This document shows, piece by piece, positions 33,666 to 41,649 of a stretch of DNA of 64,000 nucleotides; positions within the stretch are counted from its first letter, which is position 1, and each line of letters opens with the position of its first letter. The position numbers and the translations under genes are program-made. The DNA comes from Chitinibacter fontanus (GTDB lineage: Bacteria; Pseudomonadota; Gammaproteobacteria; Burkholderiales; Chitinibacteraceae): the NCBI RefSeq assembly GCF_013423785.1, contig NZ_CP058952.1, forward strand, positions 3,499,665 through 3,563,664, given 5' to 3'. The notes beneath the pieces were generated by a model. The model saw nothing but the letters and a program-made list of their open reading frames with translations. It was not told the DNA's origin and did not search any database.

Positions 33666-34958
33666 TCAGTGAAAAAAAGCAAACTTCACGACCCACAAGC
33701 CTGCAATAATCAAAACCGCCGGACTCAAATCTTTATGACGACCTGCCAGCAATTTAATTACTGCATAGCTAATAAAACCAAATGCAATGCCATCAGCAAT
33801 TGAGAATGTAAATGGCATTGCTAGCGCTGTCATCACCGCAGGAGCTGATTCGGTAAGGTCATTCCACTCAATTTCGGCCAAGCCACGCGTCATTAGTACA
33901 GCCACATAACACAATGCTGGCGCGGTTGCATATGCGGGCACGGTAGCTGCCAACGGAGAGAACCAAAGCGCCAACAAGAACAAAATTGCCACCACCAATG
34001 AGGTCAAACCTGTGCGACCACCGACCGCGGTGCCTGCAGCAGATTCGATATACGCAGTTGTTGACGAAGTACCCAATGCTGCGCCAGCAGTAATCGCTAC
34101 CGAATCAGCCAAGAGTGCTTTCTTTAGGCGAGGCAACTTACCATCTTTATCCAGCAAACCTGCGCGATGAGATACACCGATTAACGTACCTGTGGTATCA
34201 AACAAATCGACGAAGAAGAATACAAACACCACCCCTAGCAGACCGACATTGAGAGCACCAGACAAATCCATCTGCATAAACGTAGGTGCAATTGACGGAG
34301 GCGCTGAGAAAACCCCCTTAAACTGTGACAAGCCCATCAAAATAGAAATGCCAGTAACCGCCAAAATCGAGATAATGATCGAGCCGTGAATTTTGCGGTA
34401 TTCAAGTGCAATGATTAGAAAGAAGCCAAATATGGCCAGCAAGGTCGTTGGCGAATGGATATCACCCAAGGTCACCAATGTCGCAGGCGAGCCCACCACC
34501 ACTCCAGCATTTTTTAGCGCAATAATCGCCAAAAACATCCCAACACCAGCTGATATTGCCAATTTGAGTGAGTGCGGAATCGCATTCACAATCGCCTCAC
34601 GCACTTTAAATAACGAGACGATCAAGAAGATAATACCGGAAACAAACACAGCACCTAAGGCAACCTGCCAAGAAACCCCCATCCCCTTCACGACAGTGAA
34701 AGTAAAATAGGCGTTCAACCCCATACCTGGCGCCAAGGCAATCGGATAATTGGCCACCAAGGCCATGATTGCAGTACCAAGCGCCGCAGCCAAGCAAGTC
34801 GCAACAAACACCGCATTAAAATCCATACCAGTTAGCGCAAGAATGGATGGATTAACAAATACGATGTAGGCCATAGTTAGGAATGTTGTAAAACCTGCAA
34901 TTACCTCAGTTTTTACATCAGTCCCATGCTCTTTGAGCTTAAAAAAAGCATCCAGCAT
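33666..34958 (-). CDS. NCS2-family purine permease (AzgA/PbuG-like)
   Basis: The 430-residue inner-membrane protein has about 12-14 spans and the AzgA-type features TEVIAGFTTFLTMAYIVFVNP at the N-terminus, APGMGLNAYFTFTVV, FFFVDLFDTTGTLIGV, and GTSSTTAYIESAAGTAVGGR. These transport adenine or hypoxanthine/guanine by proton symport. The genes for adenine and hypoxanthine-guanine salvage follow immediately, which fits either substrate. Confidence 0.9.
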   Translation of the reverse strand: MLDAFFKLKEHGTDVKTEVIAGFTTFLTMAYIVFVNPSILALTGMDFNAVFVATCLAAALGTAIMALVANYPIALAPGMGLNAYFTFTVVKGMGVSWQVALGAVFVSGIIFLIVSLFKVREAIVNAIPHSLKLAISAGVGMFLAIIALKNAGVVVGSPATLVTLGDIHSPTTLLAIFGFFLIIALEYRKIHGSIIISILAVTGISILMGLSQFKGVFSAPPSIAPTFMQMDLSGALNVGLLGVVFVFFFVDLFDTTGTLIGVSHRAGLLDKDGKLPRLKKALLADSVAITAGAALGTSSTTAYIESAAGTAVGGRTGLTSLVVAILFLLALWFSPLAATVPAYATAPALCYVAVLMTRGLAEIEWNDLTESAPAVMTALAMPFTFSIADGIAFGFISYAVIKLLAGRHKDLSPAVLIIAGLWVVKFAFFH

Positions 34959-34998
34959 GTCTCTTCCCCGTTCATTTTAATAAATAAAAATTATACAA

Positions 34999-35042
34999 AT
35001 AGCGAGATGGGGCACCTCTGTGGGCACCACCATGCTCGCTAT
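34999..35042. other. Long imperfect hairpin upstream of the purine permease
   Basis: ATAGCGAGATGG pairs with CCAT-G-CTCGCTAT (12 pairs, one bulge). On the minus strand it is followed by TTGTATAATTTTTATT, which contains a TATAAT word. It may terminate the transporter gene at 35072 and carry the permease promoter just after it. It lacks the core of a purine riboswitch. Confidence 0.4.
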
Positions 35043-35071
35043 TAATGAATTATTTGCTTTTACCGAAAAGC

Positions 35072-35641
35072 TTAGTAGCCAACACCCGCCAACGCCAGCA
35101 CACCAATCACAGCAAAAATTGCGGCCGCAACAAAACGCACCATGCGCAACAAATGCATGCGACTTGAAATCCAATCACCCAAGTAAACCGCAGGCACATT
35201 GGCAAGCATCATTCCAAGTGTCGTCCCCAGTACAACCTGCCATAGCGGCGTGTATTTTAATGCCAAAGCAACAGTCGCCACTTGTGTTTTGTCACCCATT
35301 TCAGCCAAAAAGAAAGCAATACAGGTCGCGACAAAAGCACCATAAGGTTTAACCTCAGCCTCACCCTCTTCCATCACATCGGGCACAAGCGCCCACGCAG
35401 CAATCGCAAGAAAACCTAGGCCAACCACCCATCGCAAAATATCGGCAGAAATCAAACCCGCCACCTGCTGCCCAATCCAGCCAGCAGCAAAATGGTTTAA
35501 TACCGTAGCAACAAAAATGCCCGCAACAATCGGCAGCGGGCGTCTAAAACGAGCAGCGAGAATCAGCGACAGCAACTGGGTTTTATCCCCCATTTCTGCA
35601 ACTGCAACTACGCCGGTTGAAACTAAAAATGCATCAAACAT
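35072..35641 (-). CDS. mntX: TMEM165/GDT1-family manganese exporter (MntX-like)
   Basis: The 189-residue protein has six membrane spans in two repeats, each carrying the family signature: VAEMGDKTQLLSLILAARF (about 14-32) and LAEMGDKTQVATVALAL (about 110-126). Members export manganese (MntX in Neisseria) or exchange Ca2+/Mn2+ with protons. A manganese-sensing yybP-ykoY riboswitch lies directly upstream, which strongly supports manganese detoxification. The gene symbol is by analogy. Confidence 0.88.
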   Translation of the reverse strand: MFDAFLVSTGVVAVAEMGDKTQLLSLILAARFRRPLPIVAGIFVATVLNHFAAGWIGQQVAGLISADILRWVVGLGFLAIAAWALVPDVMEEGEAEVKPYGAFVATCIAFFLAEMGDKTQVATVALALKYTPLWQVVLGTTLGMMLANVPAVYLGDWISSRMHLLRMVRFVAAAIFAVIGVLALAGVGY

Positions 35642-35653
35642 AAATCAACTCCA

Positions 35654-35693
35654 GGGTGGGCAAACGACACGAGGTCAACCATGCAGCCCACCC
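35654..35693 (-). promoter_or_regulatory. Hairpin next to the ribosome site of the manganese exporter
   Basis: GGGTGGGC and GCCCACCC (8 perfect pairs) close a 24-base loop. The second arm ends immediately before TGGAG, the ribosome site of the gene. It is a plausible expression platform of the riboswitch upstream, acting on translation. Confidence 0.55.
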
Positions 35694-35698
35694 ATGAG

Positions 35699-35841
35699 CA
35701 CATAGCCAACCTCGGGTCTCATCTGGCGACAGTTGTCGCTGCATACGCCATAAAGCTGAGCTTTAAGTTTGTTGACGTACACCTAGCTCATACCAGCTAA
35801 AACTGCGCTGCGGCTAGTGATTACTCCCCCGAAGGAATGTG
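35699..35841 (-). promoter_or_regulatory. yybP-ykoY manganese riboswitch
   Basis: Read on the minus strand the element contains the hallmark GGGGAGTA (35822-35829), then ACGTCAACA, and near the 3' side GAGACCCGAGG. The outer helix closes with CACAT at 35837-35841 and ATGTG at 35699-35703, with CC/GG and CGGG/CCCG pairs further in. These blocks and their order are those of the yybP-ykoY class, which binds Mn2+ and turns on exporters. It lies directly upstream of a TMEM165-family gene. Confidence 0.9.
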
Positions 35842-35881
35842 TCATTCTAGAACAGCGCTGAGCCTGCTTACAAGTAGGGGA

Positions 35882-36388
35882 TTATAGCGATTCGGCATTT
35901 AATTGTGCCTGCGCAAACTTCAACACGCCCGAGCATCCGCCCTCAACCAAATCAAGCACACGCTCAAATCCATCCGCACCGCCATAATAAGGATCTGGCA
36001 CATCGGTCTCATCGCACTGATCAGCATACGCCAAAAAAAGCTGCACCTTAGACTGCAACTGACTTGGGCAACGTCGCCGTAAATGCGCCAAATGCCCTGC
36101 ATCCATCGCCAAAACCAAATCAAAACGTGAAAAATCCTGGTCTACCACCTCGCGCGCGCGCAGAGTAGATAAATCATACCCACGCTTCTTTGCATGTTGT
36201 TGTGCCCGACGATCAGGGGGCTCGCCCACGTGATAATCAGTTGTACCGGCCGAGTCAACAGTAATACGGTCAGACAGACCAGCCTGCAGGACCATTTGCC
36301 GCAACACACCGTCCGCCGTAGGGCTGCGGCAAATATTGCCCGTACACACAAAAAGCACCGAAAAATGCGTCACTTCACCTTGCGTCAT
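35882..36388 (-). CDS. Low-molecular-weight protein tyrosine phosphatase
   Basis: The 168-residue enzyme has the P-loop VLFVCTGNICRSPTADGVLR (about 12-31; CX5R) and the general-acid loop ETDVPDPYYGG near 128. The N-terminus has a short extension (MTQGEVTHFS). Members dephosphorylate tyrosine on proteins such as polysaccharide-synthesis kinases, but no such kinase is in the window. Arsenate reductase is a relative, but the DPYYGG loop favours phosphatase. Confidence 0.92.
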   Translation of the reverse strand: MTQGEVTHFSVLFVCTGNICRSPTADGVLRQMVLQAGLSDRITVDSAGTTDYHVGEPPDRRAQQHAKKRGYDLSTLRAREVVDQDFSRFDLVLAMDAGHLAHLRRRCPSQLQSKVQLFLAYADQCDETDVPDPYYGGADGFERVLDLVEGGCSGVLKFAQAQLNAESL

Positions 36389-36500
36389 AGATTAGCACCT
36401 TCGTAAATTCACAAACTCGCAAGATAACATAACCAGACGCAATCCATTTTGCCCAGATCAAACCGCCATCACTATAACTTCTTTGATTAAGCAAGACAGA

Positions 36501-36797
36501 TTAGTCATGCAATTTTACCAACCGCTGACAAAGCTCATCCAAATGCTCTGGTGTTTCAAACAAATCCTGACTTACCGCCCGCTCCAATTCACCCCGACGT
36601 GACCGCAGGGCAGACAATAAAATCGCAACATCCGTGCGATCAAGCTCGATAGCCACAATCCCGTAAAGTTTTTTTCTGCGCCGATAGGCCGCCTGCTTTT
36701 GGGCGGGAGTCATCGCTTTGCCCGTTTTGGGTCGGCCGCGTTTCTTGGGTACGGGCAGCAAATCGAGAGTTTGTGTGTCTTCTAATTGTCGAGCCAT
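36501..36797 (-). CDS. Small AT-hook-like DNA-binding protein
   Basis: The 98-residue protein has a basic block KKRGRPKTGKAMTPAQ (about 18-33) followed by RRRKK. RGRP is the core of the AT-hook, which enters the minor groove of AT-rich DNA. The C-terminal half (IELDRTDVAILLSALRSRRG) is helical and acidic. A second gene 1.3 kb away (38104-38358) has a similar basic block. The function is unknown; DNA binding is inferred. No ribosome site is obvious. Confidence 0.6.
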   Translation of the reverse strand: MARQLEDTQTLDLLPVPKKRGRPKTGKAMTPAQKQAAYRRRKKLYGIVAIELDRTDVAILLSALRSRRGELERAVSQDLFETPEHLDELCQRLVKLHD

Positions 36798-36966
36798 AGT
36801 CTTGCTAAATGAAAAGCGGGCGGCATTCTACCAAAAAAACCATTTTTGGTAACGGTCGACTTTTTCAGCAAAACAGTCGGTCCACAAATCTGGCGCGGCA
36901 GTTTTACAGCACTCTCCGCATAGACCAAGGTAAAATCATGCAATTAATGCCAATGCTGGATTTCAA

Positions 36967-38049
36967 ATGCAATCGCCGGACTTTGCAGCACTCAATCTAA
37001 CCCGCTACCCAACCAAGCACGACAAAGCACTACAAGCCTGGGACGCTGCCGATGAATACCTATCCCAATTCATGACGGAAAGTGGCTCGGTATATTTAGT
37101 AAATGACAGCTTTGGCGCGCTTCATTGCGCCGCCGAAATTGCGGGCATTAGCAGCATTACACACATCAATGATTCTTGGTGCTCCCAACAGGCAATAAGC
37201 CTTAATTCAAGAGTCCATCCATTTATTGCCCCCCACAACGACAGCAAGCTAACAAACCCACAGCTTATTCTTGCCAAGCTGCCAAAATCACTCTCACTGC
37301 TCAAGGCGCAACTGCAGCAAATTGCGGCTCAAATATCCACACCAATCGATATTTATTTTTCGGGCATGCAAAAACATGTGGGCAATGGCCATCTCGATGT
37401 CGTGAAAATTTTTTGCCCGAACCTTCGCTACCTACCAACACAGCGCAAGGCACGTCTCTATCAGGGCACGATCAAACCTGAGACTATCTCAAGCCAGGCC
37501 ACCACTGTGTCCGTGCCAGAACTAGGCATACAACTGATCAATCAGCCAGGCGTATTTGCCGAGGACACTGTAGACATCGGGTCTAGATTCTTTATCAGTC
37601 ACTTCACCCAACTGCCAGCTGCAAAGCATGTAGCGGATGTCGGTTGCGGTAATGGACTTTTATCGCTGGCCTACCACCAACACCAGCCACAGGCAGAACT
37701 CTCTTTATATGATGAATCATTGGCGGCCATTGAATCAGCACGCTGCAGTTTTCAGCTCAACTACCCCAATGCAAGCGTTAGCATCACGCACAATGATGGC
37801 CTCAGCAATGTCGAGCAGTTGTTTGATCTAATCCTGATCAACCCACCATTCCACCAGCAAAACACAGTCACCACCGACATTGCATTTAGCATGTTTGCGC
37901 AATCAAAAGACCGCCTCAGTTCAAATGGCGAGTTGTGGATTGTCGCGAATCGACATTTAAACTACCAAAACGGCTTGCGCAAATGGTTTGGGCACATTGA
38001 GTGCGCCGCCCAAAATGCAAAGTTCATTATTTTGCGCGTGCGCCACTAA
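36967..38049 (+). CDS. rlmG: 23S rRNA (guanine-N2) methyltransferase RlmG
   Basis: The 360-residue protein has an inactive N-terminal methyltransferase-like half starting LTRYPTKHDKALQAWDAADE and an active C-terminal half. The latter has VADVGCGNGLLSLAYHQ (SAM site, about 224-240) and the LILINPPFHQQ catalytic motif. The end ELWIVANRHLNYQNGLRKWFG matches RlmG (YgjO), which methylates G1835 of 23S rRNA. RsmC is the alternative but differs in the N-terminal region. It is divergent from the AT-hook gene at 36501. Confidence 0.88.
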   Translation: MQSPDFAALNLTRYPTKHDKALQAWDAADEYLSQFMTESGSVYLVNDSFGALHCAAEIAGISSITHINDSWCSQQAISLNSRVHPFIAPHNDSKLTNPQLILAKLPKSLSLLKAQLQQIAAQISTPIDIYFSGMQKHVGNGHLDVVKIFCPNLRYLPTQRKARLYQGTIKPETISSQATTVSVPELGIQLINQPGVFAEDTVDIGSRFFISHFTQLPAAKHVADVGCGNGLLSLAYHQHQPQAELSLYDESLAAIESARCSFQLNYPNASVSITHNDGLSNVEQLFDLILINPPFHQQNTVTTDIAFSMFAQSKDRLSSNGELWIVANRHLNYQNGLRKWFGHIECAAQNAKFIILRVRH

Positions 38050-38103
38050 CCAACAAAGAGCATCTCATGCTAATATCGTGACAAGTCCCAAAATAATATT
38101 GAC

Positions 38104-38358
38104 ATGACCGATTCTGTTAAACGCCCACGTGGCCGCCCAGCCCTCTCTGGCGCCGCAATGAGCCCAGCCGAACGCAAGCGGCGCTCGCGCGCCCTGCAAG
38201 TGACTCGCGCCACGCAAGATCACAACGCACGACTACCCAAAGCGCTATCAGTTGAAATAGATGCCAGCTTGCACCAACGCTTTTCACGTTTTTGCCAGCA
38301 AAAAGGACTAACCCAAGCGCAGGGGCTAGAGCTACTGATCTCGACACTAGCAAATTAA
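38104..38358 (+). CDS. Small AT-hook-like protein
   Basis: The 84-residue protein begins MTDSVKRPRGRPALSGAAMS, with RPRGRP as an AT-hook core, followed by PAERKRRSRALQ. The C-terminal part (LSVEIDASLHQRFSRFCQQK) looks like the ribbon-helix-helix/arm region of small repressors. It shares the pattern RGRP-x(4-5)-AM-[ST]-PA with the protein at 36501. Function unknown, probably DNA binding. It follows rlmG by 54 bp on the same strand. Confidence 0.6.
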   Translation: MTDSVKRPRGRPALSGAAMSPAERKRRSRALQVTRATQDHNARLPKALSVEIDASLHQRFSRFCQQKGLTQAQGLELLISTLAN

Positions 38359-38420
38359 ACCAAGGGTATAGCCACAAAAGCAAGCAAGAGCACTGCCTGC
38401 ATCACCATACCCATACGACC

Positions 38421-39362
38421 CTAGACAGAACCTAACACCAGCGCAGGAAAACCTACTTCAATTTCTTCACGTGTATTTAAAGTACGAATCTGCGCAAACA
38501 ATACTTCGGCCTCTGGGTAATGTCGGCGCAAATAATTCAGCCACTGTTTAAGTCGCCCAGCTTGGTATTTCGGATAGCAATGCAGCAACACCTGCTGCCA
38601 GAACACCACAAACAGTGGCATCAGCGCTTCCCAGGCCAATCCCTGCCCCGTTTTTGCCTCCAACGCCAGACCAGGATTAGACACGATGCCGCGCCCAAGC
38701 ATAATATCGTCGCATTGGGAAACTTCTTTGCAGCGCCTAAACTCTTCAACCGTCCAGATTTCCCCATTGGCAACCACATTAATGCCAACCTGCTCTTTAA
38801 TAAGGGCGATCCACTCCCAGTAAGCAGGCGGCTTGTAGCCATCGGTCTTCGTTCGCGCGTGCACAACCACCTCATCCGCACCCGCGGCCTCAATTGCTTG
38901 CGCGCAAGCAATTGCTGGCGAAGTATCGGTGTAACCAAGGCGCATTTTGGCGGTGACGGGAATCGAAGGTGGCACAGCATCACGCACCGCCTTAACGATT
39001 TGGTATATCAATTCAGGTTCATTGAGCAATACTGCGCCACCACGATGGCGATTGACCGTTTTGGCCGGACATCCAAAGTTAAGGTCGATGCCAGCAGGGG
39101 AAAAGCCGGCCAAGCGGGCGGCATTCTCAGCCAAACAGACAGGATCAGAGCCCAGCAACTGCACCCGCACAGGGACGCCACTGGCAGTTTTACTATTGGT
39201 GAGTAATTCTGGGGCGATTCGTTCAAATGTGCGATTGGGCAGCAATGTATTTGTTACCCGAATAAACTCGGTGACACAGATATCAATACCACCAGCACGC
39301 GTGATCACATCACGCAGCACGCAATCGAGCAAACCTTCCATTGGAGCTAAAAAAATTCTCAC
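38421..39362 (-). CDS. dusC: tRNA-dihydrouridine synthase, DusC-like
   Basis: The 313-residue FMN enzyme reduces uridine in the tRNA D-loop. It has the MRIFLAPMEGLLDCVLRDVI start, LGSDPVCLAENAARL, the catalytic Cys in GIDLNFGCPAKTVNRHRGGA (about 91-110), the MRLGY segment, and VVHARTKTDGYKPPAYWEWI. The KTDGYKPPA variation and the C-terminal NYLRRHYPEAEVLF favour the DusC branch (U16) over DusA/DusB. It is divergent from the lexA-like gene. Confidence 0.9.
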   Translation of the reverse strand: MRIFLAPMEGLLDCVLRDVITRAGGIDICVTEFIRVTNTLLPNRTFERIAPELLTNSKTASGVPVRVQLLGSDPVCLAENAARLAGFSPAGIDLNFGCPAKTVNRHRGGAVLLNEPELIYQIVKAVRDAVPPSIPVTAKMRLGYTDTSPAIACAQAIEAAGADEVVVHARTKTDGYKPPAYWEWIALIKEQVGINVVANGEIWTVEEFRRCKEVSQCDDIMLGRGIVSNPGLALEAKTGQGLAWEALMPLFVVFWQQVLLHCYPKYQAGRLKQWLNYLRRHYPEAEVLFAQIRTLNTREEIEVGFPALVLGSV

Positions 39363-39445
39363 GCTTCAATCGCCAAACATAGAAAACACACATTTTACCA
39401 GAGCATGCCCGTCAAACCTCACCGAAAGGACAATTGCCACAACAC

Positions 39446-39490
39446 TTGACAAGGGAACGTTCGTTCAATACGCTAACAGAACGAATGTTC
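39446..39490 (+). promoter_or_regulatory. lexA-like gene promoter with two GAAC-N4-GTTC operators
   Basis: A -35 TTGACA (39446-39451) and, 17 bases on, a weak -10 TACGCT (39469-39474). GAAC-N4-GTTC boxes lie at 39455-39466 (inside the spacer) and 39479-39490 (at or just after the start of transcription), 24 bp apart. This is the half-site arrangement of Bacillus-type SOS boxes, not the CTGT-N8-ACAG box usual for beta- and gammaproteobacteria. Confidence 0.75.
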
Positions 39491-39505
39491 AATGAGGTAA
39501 GCACC

Positions 39506-40093
39506 ATGGCCAACCCGAACCGCGACCATGAATATCTAGGCAAACTGCAAGACTATTACACCGATTACCGCAGCATTCCATCATACGCAGTAATTGGCGA
39601 ACTACTGGGTATGGCCTCAAAGTCTGCGGTCTCTGCACTGGTTAAGCGCCTTACCCTAGCTGGGTATATAGAAATGACGCCCGATAAACGGCTCGTCCCC
39701 ACCAAACGTTTTTTTGAGCGAGAACTAGCCGATTTTAATGTTCCAGCCGGGTTACCAGCCGCGGCTAACGACGCCATGAGTGAATCAATTTCACTCGACG
39801 AATACTTGATGCCACGCCCTTCAACATCGATCATCATTAAAGTACGTGGCGACTCAATGCTGGAAGCAGGTATCTATGACGGAGACTTGGCCGTTATTGA
39901 AAAACGGCATGCCGCCCATGTCGGCGATTTGGTGGTTGCTATTGTCGACGGTGAATACACGCTAAAAGAGCTTGGACGAGATAAACAAGGGTATTACCTC
40001 ATTCCACACAACCCTGATTTTTCCATCATTCGCCCCAGCGAAAGCCTGGAAATCTATGGCGTTGTCGTTGGACTCATGCGCAAGTATCGCTAA
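39506..40093 (+). CDS. lexA: LexA-family self-cleaving repressor
   Basis: The 195-residue protein has a LexA winged-helix N-terminus (LGKLQDYYTDYRSIPSYAVI, then SKSAVSALVKRLTLAGYI). An Ala-Gly cleavage site follows in VPAGLPAAAND (about 82-92). The S24 serine lies in VRGDSMLEAGIYDGD and the catalytic Lys in DGEYTLKELG. DNA damage and RecA would trigger self-cleavage. The start at 39506 has GAGGT eight bases upstream. It is somewhat shorter and more divergent than canonical LexA (about 200), and its operators are unusual, so it may be a second (LexA2-type) repressor. Confidence 0.87.
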   Translation: MANPNRDHEYLGKLQDYYTDYRSIPSYAVIGELLGMASKSAVSALVKRLTLAGYIEMTPDKRLVPTKRFFERELADFNVPAGLPAAANDAMSESISLDEYLMPRPSTSIIIKVRGDSMLEAGIYDGDLAVIEKRHAAHVGDLVVAIVDGEYTLKELGRDKQGYYLIPHNPDFSIIRPSESLEIYGVVVGLMRKYR

Positions 40094-40174
40094 CGATTTA
40101 CCCAGTGAATCTGAGCCACCAGAAAACCACATCGGGTAGAATAAACGCACTTACTCTATTCATAAGGCCATCAC

Positions 40175-41014
40175 GTGACCGACACGTTAAACGCTGCTCA
40201 GGCATCGCCACTTGGGAAAACCGTCAGCTACATTAGTCAATACGACCCAAGCCTACTATTTCCTATCCCGCGCCAAGGCAAGCGGGACGAAATTGGGATT
40301 GGCGCAGAACTACCATTTATGGGTCTAGACATTTGGAACGGCTACGAATTGTCGTGGCTAAATAAACGTGGCAAGCCACAAATCGCGCTTGCCACTTTCC
40401 AAATTCCCGCCAACAGCCCCAATATTGTCGAATCAAAATCATTCAAACTTTATTTGAATAGCTTTAATCAGACTCAGCTCGAAGACGCGGCAGCGTTGAC
40501 TCAACTGCTACGAGATGACCTAAGCGCAGCAACCGGGGCCTCAATCCAAGTCAAACTAAGCGCACCAGAATCCTTTAACCAGCTAAAATTTGGTGAACTA
40601 CCCGGTTTTTGCATCGACAATCTCGATATCGAAGTTAATCAATACGACCCAACCCCGCAAATCTTGCATTGCGATGAATCCGACGGCACCACCACGGAAA
40701 CGCTAACTTCCAACCTACTCAAATCAAATTGTTTGGTCACTGGGCAGCCGGACTGGGCCAGCGTGCAAATTCAGTATGTTGGCAAGCCAATTAACCGCGA
40801 AAGTTTGCTTCGTTACCTGATTTCGTTTCGGAATCACAACGAGTTTCACGAACAATGCGTAGAGCGGATTTTTGTAGACATCATGAAAGCCTGCCACCCG
40901 ATGAAGCTGGCCGTTTACGCACGCTATACTCGCCGCGGCGGGCTAGATATCAATCCATTTCGCAGCAATTTTAATACCGATTTTCCAAGCAATTTGCGCG
41001 GCGCACGCCAATGA
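40175..41014 (+). CDS. queF: NADPH-dependent 7-cyano-7-deazaguanine reductase (long type)
   Basis: The 279-residue QueF reduces preQ0 to preQ1 in queuosine synthesis. It is the two-lobe type: the N-terminal lobe has [20 protein letters not shown], and the C-terminal lobe has the catalytic Cys in [17 protein letters not shown] (about 189) and [18 protein letters not shown]. The start is a GTG with AAGG upstream. It is followed by msrA after nine bases. Confidence 0.95.
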   Translation: MTDTLNAAQASPLGKTVSYISQYDPSLLFPIPRQGKRDEIGIGAELPFMGLDIWNGYELSWLNKRGKPQIALATFQIPANSPNIVESKSFKLYLNSFNQTQLEDAAALTQLLRDDLSAATGASIQVKLSAPESFNQLKFGELPGFCIDNLDIEVNQYDPTPQILHCDESDGTTTETLTSNLLKSNCLVTGQPDWASVQIQYVGKPINRESLLRYLISFRNHNEFHEQCVERIFVDIMKACHPMKLAVYARYTRRGGLDINPFRSNFNTDFPSNLRGARQ

Positions 41015-41023
41015 GGAGCTGAC

Positions 41024-41557
41024 ATGACTGAAATTGCAACATTAGCAGGCGGTTGCTTCTGGTGTCTTGAGGCGATATTCAAACGCCTTCGCGGCGTACA
41101 CCATGTTCAATCTGGATACATTGGGGGGCATATCTCGCAACCCCAATACAAGCAAGTCTGCGAGGGCAATACTGGGCATGCCGAAGCGGTTGAAATCGAA
41201 TTTGATCCAAGCATCATTAGTTACTCTGATTTATTGCAGGTTTTTTTTGCCATTCACAACCCCACCACAATAAATCGACAAGGAAATGATATCGGCCCCC
41301 AGTACCGTTCAGCCATTTTTTTTCACAACGATTCGCAACACCTGCAAGCAAAAACCGCGATTGCGGATGCCAGCAATGAATGGGGCCAAGCTATCGTTAC
41401 CGAACTAAATGCAGCCAGTACTTTTTGGCCTGCCGAGCTTGAACATGCCGATTATTACAATCTGCACCCGAATCAACCTTACTGCATGGCAGTAGTGGGT
41501 CCTAAAGTGCAAAAGTTCATGCAACACTTCAATCATTTACTGAAACCACAAACCTAA
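41024..41557 (+). CDS. msrA: Peptide-methionine (S)-S-oxide reductase
   Basis: The 177-residue enzyme repairs oxidised methionine. The catalytic motif GGCFWCLEAIFKRLRGVHHV lies at residues 8-27, with SGYIGG, GNTGHAEAVEIEFDPS and the QYRSAIFFHND segment after it. GAGGAG precedes the start. It is probably co-transcribed with queF. Confidence 0.95.
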   Translation: MTEIATLAGGCFWCLEAIFKRLRGVHHVQSGYIGGHISQPQYKQVCEGNTGHAEAVEIEFDPSIISYSDLLQVFFAIHNPTTINRQGNDIGPQYRSAIFFHNDSQHLQAKTAIADASNEWGQAIVTELNAASTFWPAELEHADYYNLHPNQPYCMAVVGPKVQKFMQHFNHLLKPQT

Positions 41558-41649
41558 AGGAATATATTTATTCCTTTTTTTGCTAAGGGTTGCGACGCAT
41601 GCGCCCAGCCCTTAGGCTATAATCAGCACTTTCCCTAACAGATCGTGAC

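Noticed and set aside
34999..35042. Hairpin upstream of the purine permease as a purine riboswitch
   Set aside because: No three-way-junction core or conserved loop sequences; it fits a terminator or leader hairpin better.
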